Assembly: GCF_021290925.1 (NCBI RefSeq)
Contig: NZ_JAJSLX010000003.1
Span: 124,001 to 188,000 of the forward strand
Source of the DNA: Sessilibacter corallicola
GTDB lineage: Bacteria; Pseudomonadota; Gammaproteobacteria; Pseudomonadales; Cellvibrionaceae
Length of the DNA: 64,000 nt
Direction: 5' to 3'
The translations under genes and the position numbers were made by a program. Position 1 is the stretch's first letter; each line of letters begins with the position of its first letter. This document shows, piece by piece, positions 35,602 to 45,435 of the stretch. The notes under the pieces were generated by a model. That model saw only the letters and a program-made list of their open reading frames with translations. It was not told the origin of the DNA and did no database searches.

Positions 35602-36360
35602 CTAGGTAATGTGGAGTTTAACGCCGTTACTGGCTAACAAAGCCTTAATGTTTTCTGAGGGATCAAAGTCAGTAAATAGGTGGTTAGCTTCGTTGATATT
35701 ACCTAACCTAATCATGGCGTTACGGCCGAATTTACTGTGATCAGCCGCGAGTAAAACCTGTCTGGAGTTGCGGATAATGCTCTGTGAGACGCGCACTTCT
35801 CGGTAATCGTAATCGAGTAGGGAGCCGTCATCGTCGATACCGCTGATACCGATGATTCCAAAGTCCATTTGAAACTGATTGATGAACTCGATGGTTGATT
35901 CGCCGATGATTCCGCCGTCGTTATTTCTCACTTCCCCAGCGGCAACGATGATAGAGCAGCTTTCGTTTTCGCTAAGAATCGAAGCAACATGAATATTATT
36001 GGTCACTACTTTTAAATTTTGATGCCCCAGCAGCGCCTGGGCAACGGCTTCTGTGGTCGTTCCAATATTGATAAACAGCGAGGAATTGTTCGGAATAAAC
36101 TTTACCAATTGCTGAGCAATATTGTTTTTGGCTTGCCGGTTAGTCTGTTTGCGCTCTTGATATTCGGTGTTTTGAGTGCTTGAAGCTAGGCAAGCGCCGC
36201 CGTGATAGCGGGTGATGAGATTGGTTTGGGCGAGCTTATTGAGGTCTCTGCGAATGGTCTGAGGCGTTACATTAAAATGTTCCACAAGCTCTTCGATAGA
36301 GACGAAATCACGCTCCTCAATAAGAGAAAGTATTTGGTTGTGTCGATAAGGCTGGTTCAT
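35602..36360 (-). CDS. glpR: glycerol-3-phosphate regulon repressor
   Basis: A DeoR-family repressor closely following E. coli GlpR from end to end. The N-terminal helix-turn-helix is RHNQILSLIEERDFVSIEELVEHFNVTPQTIRRDLNKLA. The sugar-phosphate-binding domain has NIGTTTEAVAQALL, VTNNIHVA, GEVRNNDGGIIGEST, IIGISGIDDDGSLLDYDYREVRVSQ and DHSKFGRNAMIRLG. ATG 36360 matches the GlpR start; the frame to 36393 adds eleven residues. Glycerol 3-phosphate should lift repression of glpD-tpiA and glpK. Confidence 0.9.
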   Translation of the reverse strand: MNQPYRHNQILSLIEERDFVSIEELVEHFNVTPQTIRRDLNKLAQTNLITRYHGGACLASSTQNTEYQERKQTNRQAKNNIAQQLVKFIPNNSSLFINIGTTTEAVAQALLGHQNLKVVTNNIHVASILSENESCSIIVAAGEVRNNDGGIIGESTIEFINQFQMDFGIIGISGIDDDGSLLDYDYREVRVSQSIIRNSRQVLLAADHSKFGRNAMIRLGNINEANHLFTDFDPSENIKALLASNGVKLHIT

Positions 36361-36968
36361 GATTACTGTAATTTTAGAAATATTTTTTATCATACGAGTA
36401 ATTTTGCATTATATCCATACTGCAATCTTATGCTCGTACTGTGGCTACATTAGACCAATGTGAATATTAGTATTGTTTTAAATGCTCTTTTTCACCCATT
36501 TTTCCGACCTATTTTTTCTTCTGTTTTTCCCTTCTACCTTTTTCATCTGCCTTTCTCATCTACTTTTCCGGCCTACAAAGGGCGCATCTAAATTTTAATC
36601 CAATAATCTTTGTTGGATTCATTTTTTACTTGAAAAGGTTGGTCATGCGCCATGTTGTGAAAATTTAGTGTGTCAATATGATGTCTAAATCCGCTGCGAT
36701 ACGGCTGTTTTCTTATTTTCGTTTGTTTGTGTCGCTCATTTGTCAAAAGTGAGGCGAAGAGCCGAGTTGACGGGCTTTTCGGCGCATGGGTTATTAAGCG
36801 TCTACAATCTCTTAGTTGATAGTGCGAACCCGCTTTTAACCAATTGCGATAAAGAGTTCGTTTGTTATTGCATTTGTTTCGCTGGTTGTGAAGGTGTACT
36901 GGTTTAGTTGCCTCAATTATGTACAATCCGAATTTTTTTCTAGGATAATCGTGATCTTTATGTTTCAA
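36361..36968. other. glpR-glpK divergent intergenic region
   Basis: About 670 bp from glpR to glpK. The 36482-36577 stretch is a striking pyrimidine tract (T/C-rich, with TTTTCCGGCCTAC and TTTTTCCGACCTAT as degenerate copies). The GlpR-like site for glpK is at its right end. No credible gene. Confidence 0.45.
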
Positions 36969-36988
36969 TAAGAACATAAACGAACATT
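36969..36988. promoter_or_regulatory. GlpR-like operator before glpK
   Basis: TAAGAACATAAACGAACATT contains a full right half-site (AACGAACAT) and a GAACAT copy exactly ten bases upstream, i.e. two same-facing half sites one helical turn apart. It ends 42 bp before the glpK ATG. Confidence 0.5.
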
Positions 36989-37030
36989 AAATAACATTTA
37001 TCATAATAATAATTGAGGATTTGATACCTA

Positions 37031-38518
37031 ATGGATCGTTACTTATTGTCTATAGATCAGGGGACGACCAGTACCCGAGCCGTTTTATTCACCACAGAAG
37101 GCGCAATCGTAGCCAAGGCACAAAGTGAGTTTCCTCAATATTTTCCCGAAAATGGTTGGGTTGAGCACGACCCCAATGACCTTCTTACCACTTCCATTGA
37201 TTGTTGTCAGCGAGTTCTCAAAGAACAAAACATCGATGTTTCGCAAGTTGCCGCCATGGGAATTACGAATCAACGCGAAACAACTATCGTATGGGACAAA
37301 AATACCGGTAAAGCTATTTACAATGCAATTGTTTGGCAAGACCGACGAGCAAGCGTTTATTGCCAACAATTAAAAGACGATGGCCTAGAGCCAATGTTGC
37401 AAGAAAAAACAGGATTGCTGGCCGACCCATATTTTTCTGCAACCAAACTCAAATGGGTGCTTGATAATGTCAGTGGCGCGCGGCAAAAAGCAGAGCAAGG
37501 CGATTTACTGTTTGGTACCGTTGATACGTATTTACTTTGGCATTTAACCCACGGTAAATCTCATAAGACTGACGCCAGTAATGCCTCGCGAACCTTGTTG
37601 TTCAACATCCATACCCAGTCCTGGGACAAAAAACTATTAGCACTGTTTGATATTCCAGAATGCATGCTGCCCGAAGTGGCCGACTCAGCACATGATTTTG
37701 GCGTTAGTGAAAAATCCATCTTAGGTGCAGAAATTCCAATTTTGGCAATGGCCGGAGATCAACAAGCGGCACTGTTTGGTCAAGCTTGTTTTAAATCGGG
37801 AATGGCAAAAAGTACTTACGGTACAGGGTGCTTTTTAATACTGAATACCGGCGATAAAGCCTTAACCTCCAAGAATCAGTTACTCACTACGGTAGCCTAT
37901 CGTTTGAATGGCAAAGTGACTTACGCGGTAGAAGGCAGCATTTTTGTTGCAGGCGCAGCAATACAGTGGCTTCGCGATGGCTTAAAACTCATTAATCAAG
38001 CCGATGAAGCAGAAATCCTCGCACGCGATACGCCACTTTCTCACGGCGTGTATATGGTGCCCGCTTTTACCGGTTTGGGCGCGCCTTATTGGGACCCGGA
38101 TGCACGCGGTGCTATTTTCGGTTTAACCCGTAATACCGGCATTAAAGAAATTGTGACTGCTGGTTTGCAGTCAGTGTGTTACCAAACCAAAGATCTGCAA
38201 AAGTCCATGGAAATCGACGGCGTACGACCGGTCTCGTTACGAGTGGACGGCGGAATGGCTGCTAATGCTTGGTTCCTACAATTTTTGGCCGATATTTTAG
38301 GGGCGAGAGTAGACGTTCCTAAAGTCATAGAAACCACAGCCCAAGGTGTTGCGTTTTTGGCGGGTTTACAAGCCGGTATTTTTACCTCACTGGAGCATAT
38401 TGAAACAGCGTGGAATTTAGAGGCCAGTTATGACCCCGTTATGACAAAGCCTGAACGAGATAAATTCTACGCGGGTTGGAAAAAATCGGTTAAACGAGTG
38501 AGCAGCGAATTAAATTAA
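37031..38518 (+). CDS. glpK: glycerol kinase
   Basis: Phosphorylates glycerol to glycerol 3-phosphate. A complete FGGY kinase of 495 aa with [15 protein letters not shown] near the start, [66 protein letters not shown] and [14 protein letters not shown]. It is divergent from glpR over a long spacer and upstream of the glycerol importer, to which it supplies the trapping step. Confidence 0.95.
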   Translation: MDRYLLSIDQGTTSTRAVLFTTEGAIVAKAQSEFPQYFPENGWVEHDPNDLLTTSIDCCQRVLKEQNIDVSQVAAMGITNQRETTIVWDKNTGKAIYNAIVWQDRRASVYCQQLKDDGLEPMLQEKTGLLADPYFSATKLKWVLDNVSGARQKAEQGDLLFGTVDTYLLWHLTHGKSHKTDASNASRTLLFNIHTQSWDKKLLALFDIPECMLPEVADSAHDFGVSEKSILGAEIPILAMAGDQQAALFGQACFKSGMAKSTYGTGCFLILNTGDKALTSKNQLLTTVAYRLNGKVTYAVEGSIFVAGAAIQWLRDGLKLINQADEAEILARDTPLSHGVYMVPAFTGLGAPYWDPDARGAIFGLTRNTGIKEIVTAGLQSVCYQTKDLQKSMEIDGVRPVSLRVDGGMAANAWFLQFLADILGARVDVPKVIETTAQGVAFLAGLQAGIFTSLEHIETAWNLEASYDPVMTKPERDKFYAGWKKSVKRVSSELN

Positions 38519-38917
38519 GCGTGAATGTTGTTGTAGAAATAAATATTCAAAAATTTTCGCCAAATTAAAAATAATAAAAAATTCTGTAAAAATTCATTGA
38601 AAAGACAATTTTCGGCGTGCTAGACAAGCACTCTGGGGATTGTCTTAAGCAAAATAAAAATAAATTAAAGCAAATTCAGAAATATTCTATAAAGTTTGTT
38701 CAAAATAACTTTTACCAAAAGTGTAACCTTTATTGAAGATAACTGTTATTGAAAGTCAATCCGAAAAGTTTAATGTACTTTAAACGCTTAATTTAAAATA
38801 AAAGAATAATTTTCTATAAATTAAAAAGCACTTTAAAAATATTAAATTACAATAAAAATAATTTTTTATAAATTCAAAAGAAACTTAATAGTTTAAACTA
38901 AGAGGTCGTTGAGTGTT
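38519..38917. other. glpK-glpS intergenic region
   Basis: Very AT-rich 400 bp with no ORF. It contains the nested stem at 38602-38646 and must hold the promoter of glpSTPQUV near its right end. AGAGGT at 38901-38906 is the glpS ribosome site. Confidence 0.45.
38602..38646. repeat. nested stem-loop element
   Basis: An outer stem AAGACAAT (38602-38609)/ATTGTCTT (38639-38646) encloses an inner stem GTGCT/AGCAC (38617-38621, 38627-38631) with seven-base internal loops on each side. Its GC-rich core stands out from the AT-rich surroundings. No T run follows, so it is not a plain terminator. Confidence 0.45.
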
Positions 38918-40042
38918 ATGTCACTAACGCTAAAGAATATATCGCGTGTCGTGAATGGTGAAACCTATATTGATAATGCCAATATAACCTTTGCGCCGGG
39001 TTCCTTTAATGTATTGCTAGGAAGAACCCTTGCGGGGAAAACATCTCTCATGCGCTTGATTGCAGGACTGGATAAGCCTGATCAAGGTAAAATTTTAATG
39101 GATGGTACTGACGTTACTGGTATACCCGTGCAAAAACGGAATATATCCATGGTGTATCAACAATTCATTAATTACCCTAATTTAAGCGTCTTTGAAAATA
39201 TTGCCTCACCATTACGTATTGCGGGAGTAAAAGATACAGAGATCAACAAGCGCGTTAGTGAAGTTGCAGAAATGCTGCATATTGAGCAGTTTTTACAACG
39301 TTTACCACTGGAACTTTCGGGCGGCCAACAACAACGTACCGCAATGGCTAGGGCGTTGATCAAAAAGGGAAGCTTAATTTTATTCGACGAACCACTCGTA
39401 AACTTAGACTATAAATTACGTGAAGAATTACGTTTTGAATTGCGCGAATTATTCAAAACACAAAATACCATCGCGATTTACGCGAGTACTGAACCCAATG
39501 AAGCATTAGCATTGGGTGGTGTTACAACTTTATTGCATGAAGGTCGTATCATTCAAACCGGCCCAGTTAACGACGTTTACAGTTTTCCTAACAGTATTGA
39601 ATCGGCCGAACTATTCAGTGAGCCTCCTATCAATATTATTAATGGTGTTGTCGACGGTTCCAAAGTGACTATTTCGAGCGGCACAAGTTTTAGTTTTCAC
39701 GAAGAGCTCGGCGAAATTAGTTCTGGCGAATACAATTTTGGTATTCGCCCTCACCATATCACCATGTCTCAGCAAAATGATGACGACATTGCACTCGATC
39801 TTACTGTCGATGTTGCAGAAATCAGTGGTTCAGAAACCTATCTTCATATGGCAGGACATCGCATATCGCTGGTTGCACAACTGGCAGGTGTTCACGCATT
39901 TCACAGTGACGTACCTGTACGCGTTTATTTGCCAATTAATAAATTATACGTTTTCAACACACAGGGGAAAATGATTCAGGCACCACATTATCTTATTGGC
40001 CGTGAATCTAAAACATCATCTCAGGGGGTGACTCATGGCTGA
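38918..40042 (+). CDS. glpS: glycerol ABC transporter ATP-binding protein GlpS
   Basis: One of two ATPases of the glycerol importer known as GlpSTPQUV in Rhizobium leguminosarum. Walker A departs from consensus (LGRTLAGKTS), the signature is LSGGQQQRTAMARAL and Walker B LILFDEPL. The switch His is replaced (YASTEPNEAL where YVTHDQ is usual), so this subunit may be the catalytically degenerate one of the pair. A C-terminal TOBE-like domain includes FGIRPHHI. ATG 38918 is preferred to TTG 38909. It overlaps glpT by eight bases. Confidence 0.88.
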   Translation: MSLTLKNISRVVNGETYIDNANITFAPGSFNVLLGRTLAGKTSLMRLIAGLDKPDQGKILMDGTDVTGIPVQKRNISMVYQQFINYPNLSVFENIASPLRIAGVKDTEINKRVSEVAEMLHIEQFLQRLPLELSGGQQQRTAMARALIKKGSLILFDEPLVNLDYKLREELRFELRELFKTQNTIAIYASTEPNEALALGGVTTLLHEGRIIQTGPVNDVYSFPNSIESAELFSEPPINIINGVVDGSKVTISSGTSFSFHEELGEISSGEYNFGIRPHHITMSQQNDDDIALDLTVDVAEISGSETYLHMAGHRISLVAQLAGVHAFHSDVPVRVYLPINKLYVFNTQGKMIQAPHYLIGRESKTSSQGVTHG

Positions 40043-41135
40043 AATACATTTGCAATCGCTGGCTCACAGTTATCTTGAAGAGCCAAAAAAGCCGGAAGAT
40101 TACGCGATTCGGGAAATGAATCATGTCTGGACTCAAGGCGGTGCTTACGCACTGTTAGGTCCTTCTGGTTGCGGTAAAAGCACGTTGTTAAATATTATTT
40201 CTGGTTTGCTGCAGCCTTCGGAAGGCAAAGTAAAATTCGACGGAAAAGAAGTAAATACCTTACAGCCAGATCAGCGAAACATTGCTCAGGTTTTTCAGTT
40301 CCCAGTTATTTATGACTCAATGACGGTTTATGAAAACTTGGCATTTCCGCTGCGAAACTTAAAATACTCAAAAGATAAAATCGACAAAAAAGTCAATGAA
40401 GTTGCCGAAGTGTTAGAACTAGGTGAACTCCTGCACAGAAGAGCTAATCGCTTAACTGCCGATGAAAAACAAAAAGTCTCAATGGGCCGTGGTTTGGTTC
40501 GAGACGATGTGTCAGCGATTTTATTTGATGAACCATTAACAGTTATTGATCCACACTTGAAGTGGAAATTGCGACGCAAGCTCAAGCAAATTCACGAAAA
40601 ATTTAATATCACCATGGTTTATGTGACCCATGATCAGCTTGAGGCGTCTACTTTTGCCGATAAGATTGCCTTGATGTATCAGGGCCAAATTGTACAGTTT
40701 GGTGAACCCAGAGAGCTTTTCGAAAATCCAGAGCATACCTTTGTTGGGTACTTCATTGGCAGTCCCGGAATGAACATTATCGAGGTTTCATTAGAAGGGG
40801 ACATGGCGGTATTTGACGGTGTGAAAGTTCCATTAAATGCAAACATGGTGCACAAAGTATCATCGCAAAAATCCAACAACATAAAAATTGGCATTCGACC
40901 GGAATTTGTTGAAGTAAAAAATTCATCCGATGCAAATACGTTTCCATGCGATGTGCTTGATGTAGAAAATTTGGGTACCTATAAAATTATTACGCTTCAA
41001 TTTGGGCAGCAAAAAATAAAAGCACGTATCGAAGAAGACCAAGAAGTTCCTTCTGGAGTTGCTCACATTTCTTTGCCAGATGAATGGTTGAAAGTCTATG
41101 TTGATGAGTATCTAGTGAAGGAGGAAACAGCATGA
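40035..41135 (+). CDS. glpT: glycerol ABC transporter ATP-binding protein GlpT
   Basis: The second ATPase of the importer. Walker A GPSGCGKST and the switch region YVTHDQLEA are canonical; the signature is unusual (LTADEKQKVSMGRGL in place of LSGGQ). The two ATPases are therefore complementary: GlpS has the good signature and poor switch His, GlpT the reverse, as expected of an obligate heterodimer with one working site. A C-terminal TOBE-like domain carries IGIRPEFVEV. Not to be confused with the E. coli G3P antiporter of the same name. The stop overlaps the glpP start (ATGA). Confidence 0.88.
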   Translation: MAEIHLQSLAHSYLEEPKKPEDYAIREMNHVWTQGGAYALLGPSGCGKSTLLNIISGLLQPSEGKVKFDGKEVNTLQPDQRNIAQVFQFPVIYDSMTVYENLAFPLRNLKYSKDKIDKKVNEVAEVLELGELLHRRANRLTADEKQKVSMGRGLVRDDVSAILFDEPLTVIDPHLKWKLRRKLKQIHEKFNITMVYVTHDQLEASTFADKIALMYQGQIVQFGEPRELFENPEHTFVGYFIGSPGMNIIEVSLEGDMAVFDGVKVPLNANMVHKVSSQKSNNIKIGIRPEFVEVKNSSDANTFPCDVLDVENLGTYKIITLQFGQQKIKARIEEDQEVPSGVAHISLPDEWLKVYVDEYLVKEETA

Positions 41136-42001
41136 ACCTAAAAGTAAAAAATAATAAAGCTTGGTTTTTGGTATTGCCGGTTTTAGCGCTCGTTGCTTTT
41201 TCAGCGGTAATACCTTTGATGACCGTTGTTAATTACTCTGTTCAAGATATTTTTGATCAAAACAGCGCTTATTTTGTTGGCACCGAATGGTACCGAGAGG
41301 TCTTAAATGATCCGCGCCTGCAGGATTCTTTGATCCGACAATTTACATTTTCGGCAGCAGTATTACTCATTGAAATTCCGCTCGGCATTTTGATTGCCTT
41401 AATGATGCCAACACGCGGAAAAATGGCGTCGTTTTGTTTGGTGGTATTAGCAATGCCGTTGCTTATTCCTTGGAACGTTGTCGGTACAATTTGGCAAATT
41501 TTTGGCCGAGCAGACATCGGTTTAATGGGCGCTTTTTTGAATGGCATTGGTGTTGATTATAACTATGCCTCAAACCCGACTGACGCGTGGTTTACTGTTC
41601 TATTGATGGACGTATGGCACTGGACTTCATTGGTTGCATTACTGTGTTATTCCGGTTTGCGTTCGATTCCTAATGCTTATTATCAAGCTGCAAAAATTGA
41701 TCAGGCGTCGGCGTGGGCCATATTCCGCTACATTCAATTACCAAAGCTTCAAAGTGTTCTTGTGATTGGTGTTCTGCTGAGATTTATGGACAGCTTTATG
41801 ATTTACGCTGAGCCGTTTGTTCTTACCGGTGGCGGACCCGGTAACTCAACCACTTTCTTGAGCCAAACCTTAACTAAGATGGCAATTGGACAATTTGATT
41901 TGGGACCAGCAGCAGCGTTCTCATTGATTTACTTCCTAATTGTACTGCTGGTGTCGTGGTTGTTCTTCACCACAATTACCCATCTTGATAATAAAAAGTA
42001 A
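41132..42001 (+). CDS. glpP: glycerol ABC transporter permease GlpP
   Basis: A 289-aa inner-membrane permease of the MalF-like class with six predicted helices; the EAA-type coupling loop is YQAAKIDQASAWAIFRYIQLPKL. It pairs with GlpQ. GVLLRFMDSFMIYAEPFVLTGGGPGNSTT is typical of sugar/polyol importers of this subfamily. Translationally coupled to glpT. Confidence 0.88.
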   Translation: MNLKVKNNKAWFLVLPVLALVAFSAVIPLMTVVNYSVQDIFDQNSAYFVGTEWYREVLNDPRLQDSLIRQFTFSAAVLLIEIPLGILIALMMPTRGKMASFCLVVLAMPLLIPWNVVGTIWQIFGRADIGLMGAFLNGIGVDYNYASNPTDAWFTVLLMDVWHWTSLVALLCYSGLRSIPNAYYQAAKIDQASAWAIFRYIQLPKLQSVLVIGVLLRFMDSFMIYAEPFVLTGGGPGNSTTFLSQTLTKMAIGQFDLGPAAAFSLIYFLIVLLVSWLFFTTITHLDNKK

Positions 42002-42010
42002 GGCAGAAAA

Positions 42011-42811
42011 ATGAATAAACGAAAAATTATTGGTATTAGCCTGTATATCTTTTTTATTGCGCTACCTATTTACTGGCTAGTTATGATGTCGTTCAAAAGT
42101 AATGATGAAATACTCAGTACTTTGAGCTATTGGCCACAGAATTTCACCTTTGATAACTACATTAATATTTTTACCGATTCCAGTTGGTATATGGGTTACA
42201 TAAATTCGATGATCTATGTAATTCTTAATGTGATTATTACCTTGTTAACCGCGCTGCCTGCTGCATACGCGTTTAGCCGCTACCGTTTTTTGGGCGATAA
42301 ACCGTTATTTTTCTGGTTGCTCACCAACAAAATGGCGCCGCCAGCCGTATTCTTGTTGCCGTTTTTCCAGCTGTATTCTTCTGTTGGTTTATTCGATACG
42401 CACATAGCGGTGGCGTTGGCTCACTGTTTGTTCAGCGTGCCATTGGCAGTATGGATTTTAGAAGGGTTTATGTCGGGTGTTCCTACCGAAATTGATGAAA
42501 CTGCGTATATTGATGGTTACAGCTTCCCTAGATTTTTCATCAAAATCTTTTTGCCAATGATTCGTTCCGCCATTGGTGTGACTGCATTTTTCTCCTTCAT
42601 GTTCTCTTGGGTAGAGCTACTCATGGCAAGAACACTGACATCGGTAGAAGCAAAACCTATTGGTGCGATTATGACACGTACTATTGGCGGTGAAGGTGTT
42701 GATTGGGGATTGCTGGCCGCAGCGGGTGTGCTCACCATTATTCCTGGATGTCTCGTCGTTTGGTTTGTGCGTGATCATATTGCCAAAGGCTTTGCCTTAG
42801 GCCGAGTGTAA
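42011..42811 (+). CDS. glpQ: glycerol ABC transporter permease GlpQ
   Basis: A 266-aa MalG-like permease with six helices. The coupling loop is ETAYIDGYSFPRFFIKIFLPMIRSA. The N-terminal helix is ISLYIFFIALPIYWLVMMSFKS, followed by AYAFSRYRF. Starts nine bases after glpP. Not related to the periplasmic phosphodiesterase also called GlpQ. Confidence 0.88.
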   Translation: MNKRKIIGISLYIFFIALPIYWLVMMSFKSNDEILSTLSYWPQNFTFDNYINIFTDSSWYMGYINSMIYVILNVIITLLTALPAAYAFSRYRFLGDKPLFFWLLTNKMAPPAVFLLPFFQLYSSVGLFDTHIAVALAHCLFSVPLAVWILEGFMSGVPTEIDETAYIDGYSFPRFFIKIFLPMIRSAIGVTAFFSFMFSWVELLMARTLTSVEAKPIGAIMTRTIGGEGVDWGLLAAAGVLTIIPGCLVVWFVRDHIAKGFALGRV

Positions 42812-42845
42812 AAACATTAAATAAAAAAATTGCTTGAGGTGTTAA

Positions 42846-43121
42846 ATGGGTTGGATGGCTTGGTCAACAGTGACCACAACATTTTTTATCGGTATAGCGA
42901 TAATATTAATTTGCATGACGATTTGGGAAATTAAATCACCGACGGTTGAGCGCAAAGGATTCTTGCCAATTATTGCGACCACTCGCGGAGACAGAGTGTT
43001 TATCGGCTTGCTCGGCAGTGCTTATATTCATCTTATTTTCTTGGCAGTGAGTGAACACAGCATTTGGATCGCTTTCGGTATTTCCGTTGTTTGGTTTTTC
43101 TCAGTGCTGCGATGGGGTTAA
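42846..43121 (+). CDS. glpU: small membrane protein GlpU (DUF2160)
   Basis: A 91-aa protein with two or three hydrophobic segments (about 8-27, 50-90) of the DUF2160 type. It occupies the same place, between glpQ and glpV, as GlpU of the rhizobial glycerol importer. Its role there is unknown; it may stabilise the permeases. GAGGTG precedes the ATG. Confidence 0.8.
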   Translation: MGWMAWSTVTTTFFIGIAIILICMTIWEIKSPTVERKGFLPIIATTRGDRVFIGLLGSAYIHLIFLAVSEHSIWIAFGISVVWFFSVLRWG

Positions 43122-43349
43122 CAATTTTCTAATACCGGCAGATTCAATCGCTGTTGGATCAAAACAGTTTTGACGTCTGCCTAGGTATTTATCAATAAAC
43201 ATTAAATTAAGACAGAGGTTGGCAATGAAATAAAACGACGATCAATAATTTTGGAGCTAATCCACGGTTCCATAAATGGGTATTCCCCCTATGAATACAC
43301 ACCCTGTGGATATACACCTATGGATGTTAAATTAATTTAGAGGTTAGAT

Positions 43350-45080
43350 ATGAAAAGTAACTATAATTATAAATCGACTTCTCTACTTACTCTGGTTGCT
43401 GCTGTTTCTGCAATTGGCTTGAGTACTCAAGCGATGTCTGATCAGTATTCAGATGCATCTAAGAAATGGCTCGATAATGAATTCACAAAATCAACGCTAA
43501 GTAGAGCTGAGCAAGAGAGAGAATTGCAATGGTTCAGAGAAGCGGCTAAAGAATTCCGTGGTATGGATATCAATGTGGTATCAGAAACCATTACCACCCA
43601 TGAGTATGAGTCTAAAGTTTTAGCAAAAGCATTCTCTGAAATCACCGGAATTAACGTTAATCACGATCTTATTGGTGAGGGTGATGTTGTTGAAAAACTA
43701 CAAACCCAAATGCAATCTGATCGCAATATTTACGACGGTTGGATTAACGATTCTGATCTCATTGGTACCCATTTCCGTTACGGAAAAGTCGTTCCTATTT
43801 CTGACATGATGAAAGACGAAAAAACGACTTTACCTACATTAGATCTCGACGATTTTATTGGTCTTAGTTTTACGACCGGTCCCGACGGCGTTATTTATCA
43901 ATTGCCGGACCAGCAATTTGCAAACTTATACTGGTTCCGAGCCGACTGGTTTGAACGTCCAGAATTAAAGCAGCAATTCAAAGCAAAATACGGCTACGAA
44001 TTGGGTGTACCTATTAACTGGTCGGCCTATGAAGACATCGCTGCCTTCTTTTCTAACGATGTAAAAACCATCGATGGCGAGCGCGTTTATGGTCACATGG
44101 ATTATGGTAAGAAAGATCCATCCCTCGGATGGCGTTTTACCGATGCCTGGTTCTCAATGGCTGGAGCCGGCGATAAGGGCATTCCCAACGGTGTGCCGGT
44201 TGACGAGTGGGGCATTCGTGTTGACGGTTGTCGCCCGGTAGGTTCGAGTGTTTCTCGCGGCGGCGCCACCAACGGTCCAGCAGCGGTTTACGCAACTACA
44301 AAATACGTCGATTGGTTACGCGCTTACGCACCACCAGAAGCACAAGGCATGACGTTTGGTGAAGCTGGCCCTGTTCCTGGACAAGGTAACGTTGCCCAGC
44401 AAATTTTCTGGTACACCGCCTTTACCGCGGCATTAACCGAACCTAGCTTACCCGTTGTTAATGAAGACGGAACCCCTAAATGGCGTATGGCTCCTTCGCC
44501 AAAAGGTCCGTATTGGGAAGAGGGCATGAAGCTCGGTTATCAAGATACCGGTTCTTGGACTTTCTTGAAATCAACGCCAGAAAAACGTCGTAAAGCGGCT
44601 TGGTTATACGCGCAATTTACCGTGTCTAAGACGGTTTCATTGAAGAAAACTTTGGTGGGTTTAACGCCAATTCGTGAGTCCGATATCAATTCTCCTGAAA
44701 TGACCGCCGCAGCGCCAAAATTGGGTGGATTGGTTGAGTTCTATCGTTCTCCAGCGCGTCTTCAGTGGTCGCCTACAGGCACTAACGTTCCGGATTATCC
44801 AAAACTTGCGCAGCTTTGGTGGCAGTACGTTGCAGAAGCAGCGAGTGGTGAAAGTACGCCTCAGCAAGCGTTAGATGGTTTAGCCAAAGCGCAAGACAAA
44901 ATGCTGCGTCGTCTAGAGCGTTCGAAAGTACAGGGCGAGTGCGGTCCTAAATTGAACCCTCAGCAAGATCCACAATTTTGGCTTAATCAGCCGGGTTCAC
45001 CTAAAGCGAAACTAGCGAACGAAAAACCACAAGGTCAGACCATTAGTTATTCTGAGTTATTGAAAAGCTGGGAACAGTAA
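43350..45080 (+). CDS. glpV: glycerol ABC transporter substrate-binding protein GlpV
   Basis: A 576-aa periplasmic solute-binding protein. Signal peptide about 1-29 (LTLVAAVSAIGLSTQA). Family blocks are HDLIGEGDVVEKLQTQMQSD, YDGWINDSDLIGTHFRYGK and ADWFERPELKQQFKAKYG. It is longer than ordinary sugar-binding proteins, as the rhizobial GlpV is. The 228-bp gap from glpU contains a small hairpin (GTATTC/GAATAC at 43280-43298), which could raise glpV level relative to the membrane genes. Confidence 0.88.
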   Translation: MKSNYNYKSTSLLTLVAAVSAIGLSTQAMSDQYSDASKKWLDNEFTKSTLSRAEQERELQWFREAAKEFRGMDINVVSETITTHEYESKVLAKAFSEITGINVNHDLIGEGDVVEKLQTQMQSDRNIYDGWINDSDLIGTHFRYGKVVPISDMMKDEKTTLPTLDLDDFIGLSFTTGPDGVIYQLPDQQFANLYWFRADWFERPELKQQFKAKYGYELGVPINWSAYEDIAAFFSNDVKTIDGERVYGHMDYGKKDPSLGWRFTDAWFSMAGAGDKGIPNGVPVDEWGIRVDGCRPVGSSVSRGGATNGPAAVYATTKYVDWLRAYAPPEAQGMTFGEAGPVPGQGNVAQQIFWYTAFTAALTEPSLPVVNEDGTPKWRMAPSPKGPYWEEGMKLGYQDTGSWTFLKSTPEKRRKAAWLYAQFTVSKTVSLKKTLVGLTPIRESDINSPEMTAAAPKLGGLVEFYRSPARLQWSPTGTNVPDYPKLAQLWWQYVAEAASGESTPQQALDGLAKAQDKMLRRLERSKVQGECGPKLNPQQDPQFWLNQPGSPKAKLANEKPQGQTISYSELLKSWEQ

Positions 45081-45114
45081 TTTAACCCAAGCGATAACGG
45101 TTAATGATTAGTTT

Positions 45115-45140
45115 TTTCCAACACTGAAAAGTGTTGGAAA
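45115..45140. terminator. perfect 11-bp hairpin after glpV
   Basis: TTTCCAACACT, loop GAAA, AGTGTTGGAAA: a perfect stem with a GNRA tetraloop, 34 bases after the glpV stop. The bases after it (GCCTTG) are not a T run, so it may stabilise the glpV 3' end. Confidence 0.55.
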
Positions 45141-45435
45141 GCCTTGTCGCTCGCTAAATTTTTAAGATTTTTATTGCAGCACTTTATTTACGATTTAATG
45201 TACTTAAAAAAATAATAATCTAAGCATTACATAAGCAACGCCGGATAATAAAGGGTTTTACCATCTATTCTCTGGTTATTTTCTCAATACCACATTTTCA
45301 ATAATTATATTTTTGCATTTTTAATGGCCTTTTAGCGTTTTTAAAAATAGTGATTAACAAGGGCGAATCGGAAAAATTCTGACTTCCGCTAAATTGAAAG
45401 TGCTAAATAATAATATTATAAAAGAGAGTATTCCC

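Noticed and set aside
36588-36977. 129-codon open frame on the minus strand between glpR and glpK
   Set aside because: Low-complexity, His/Arg/Asn-rich translation with no family pattern or ribosome site; it covers the GlpR-like site of glpK.
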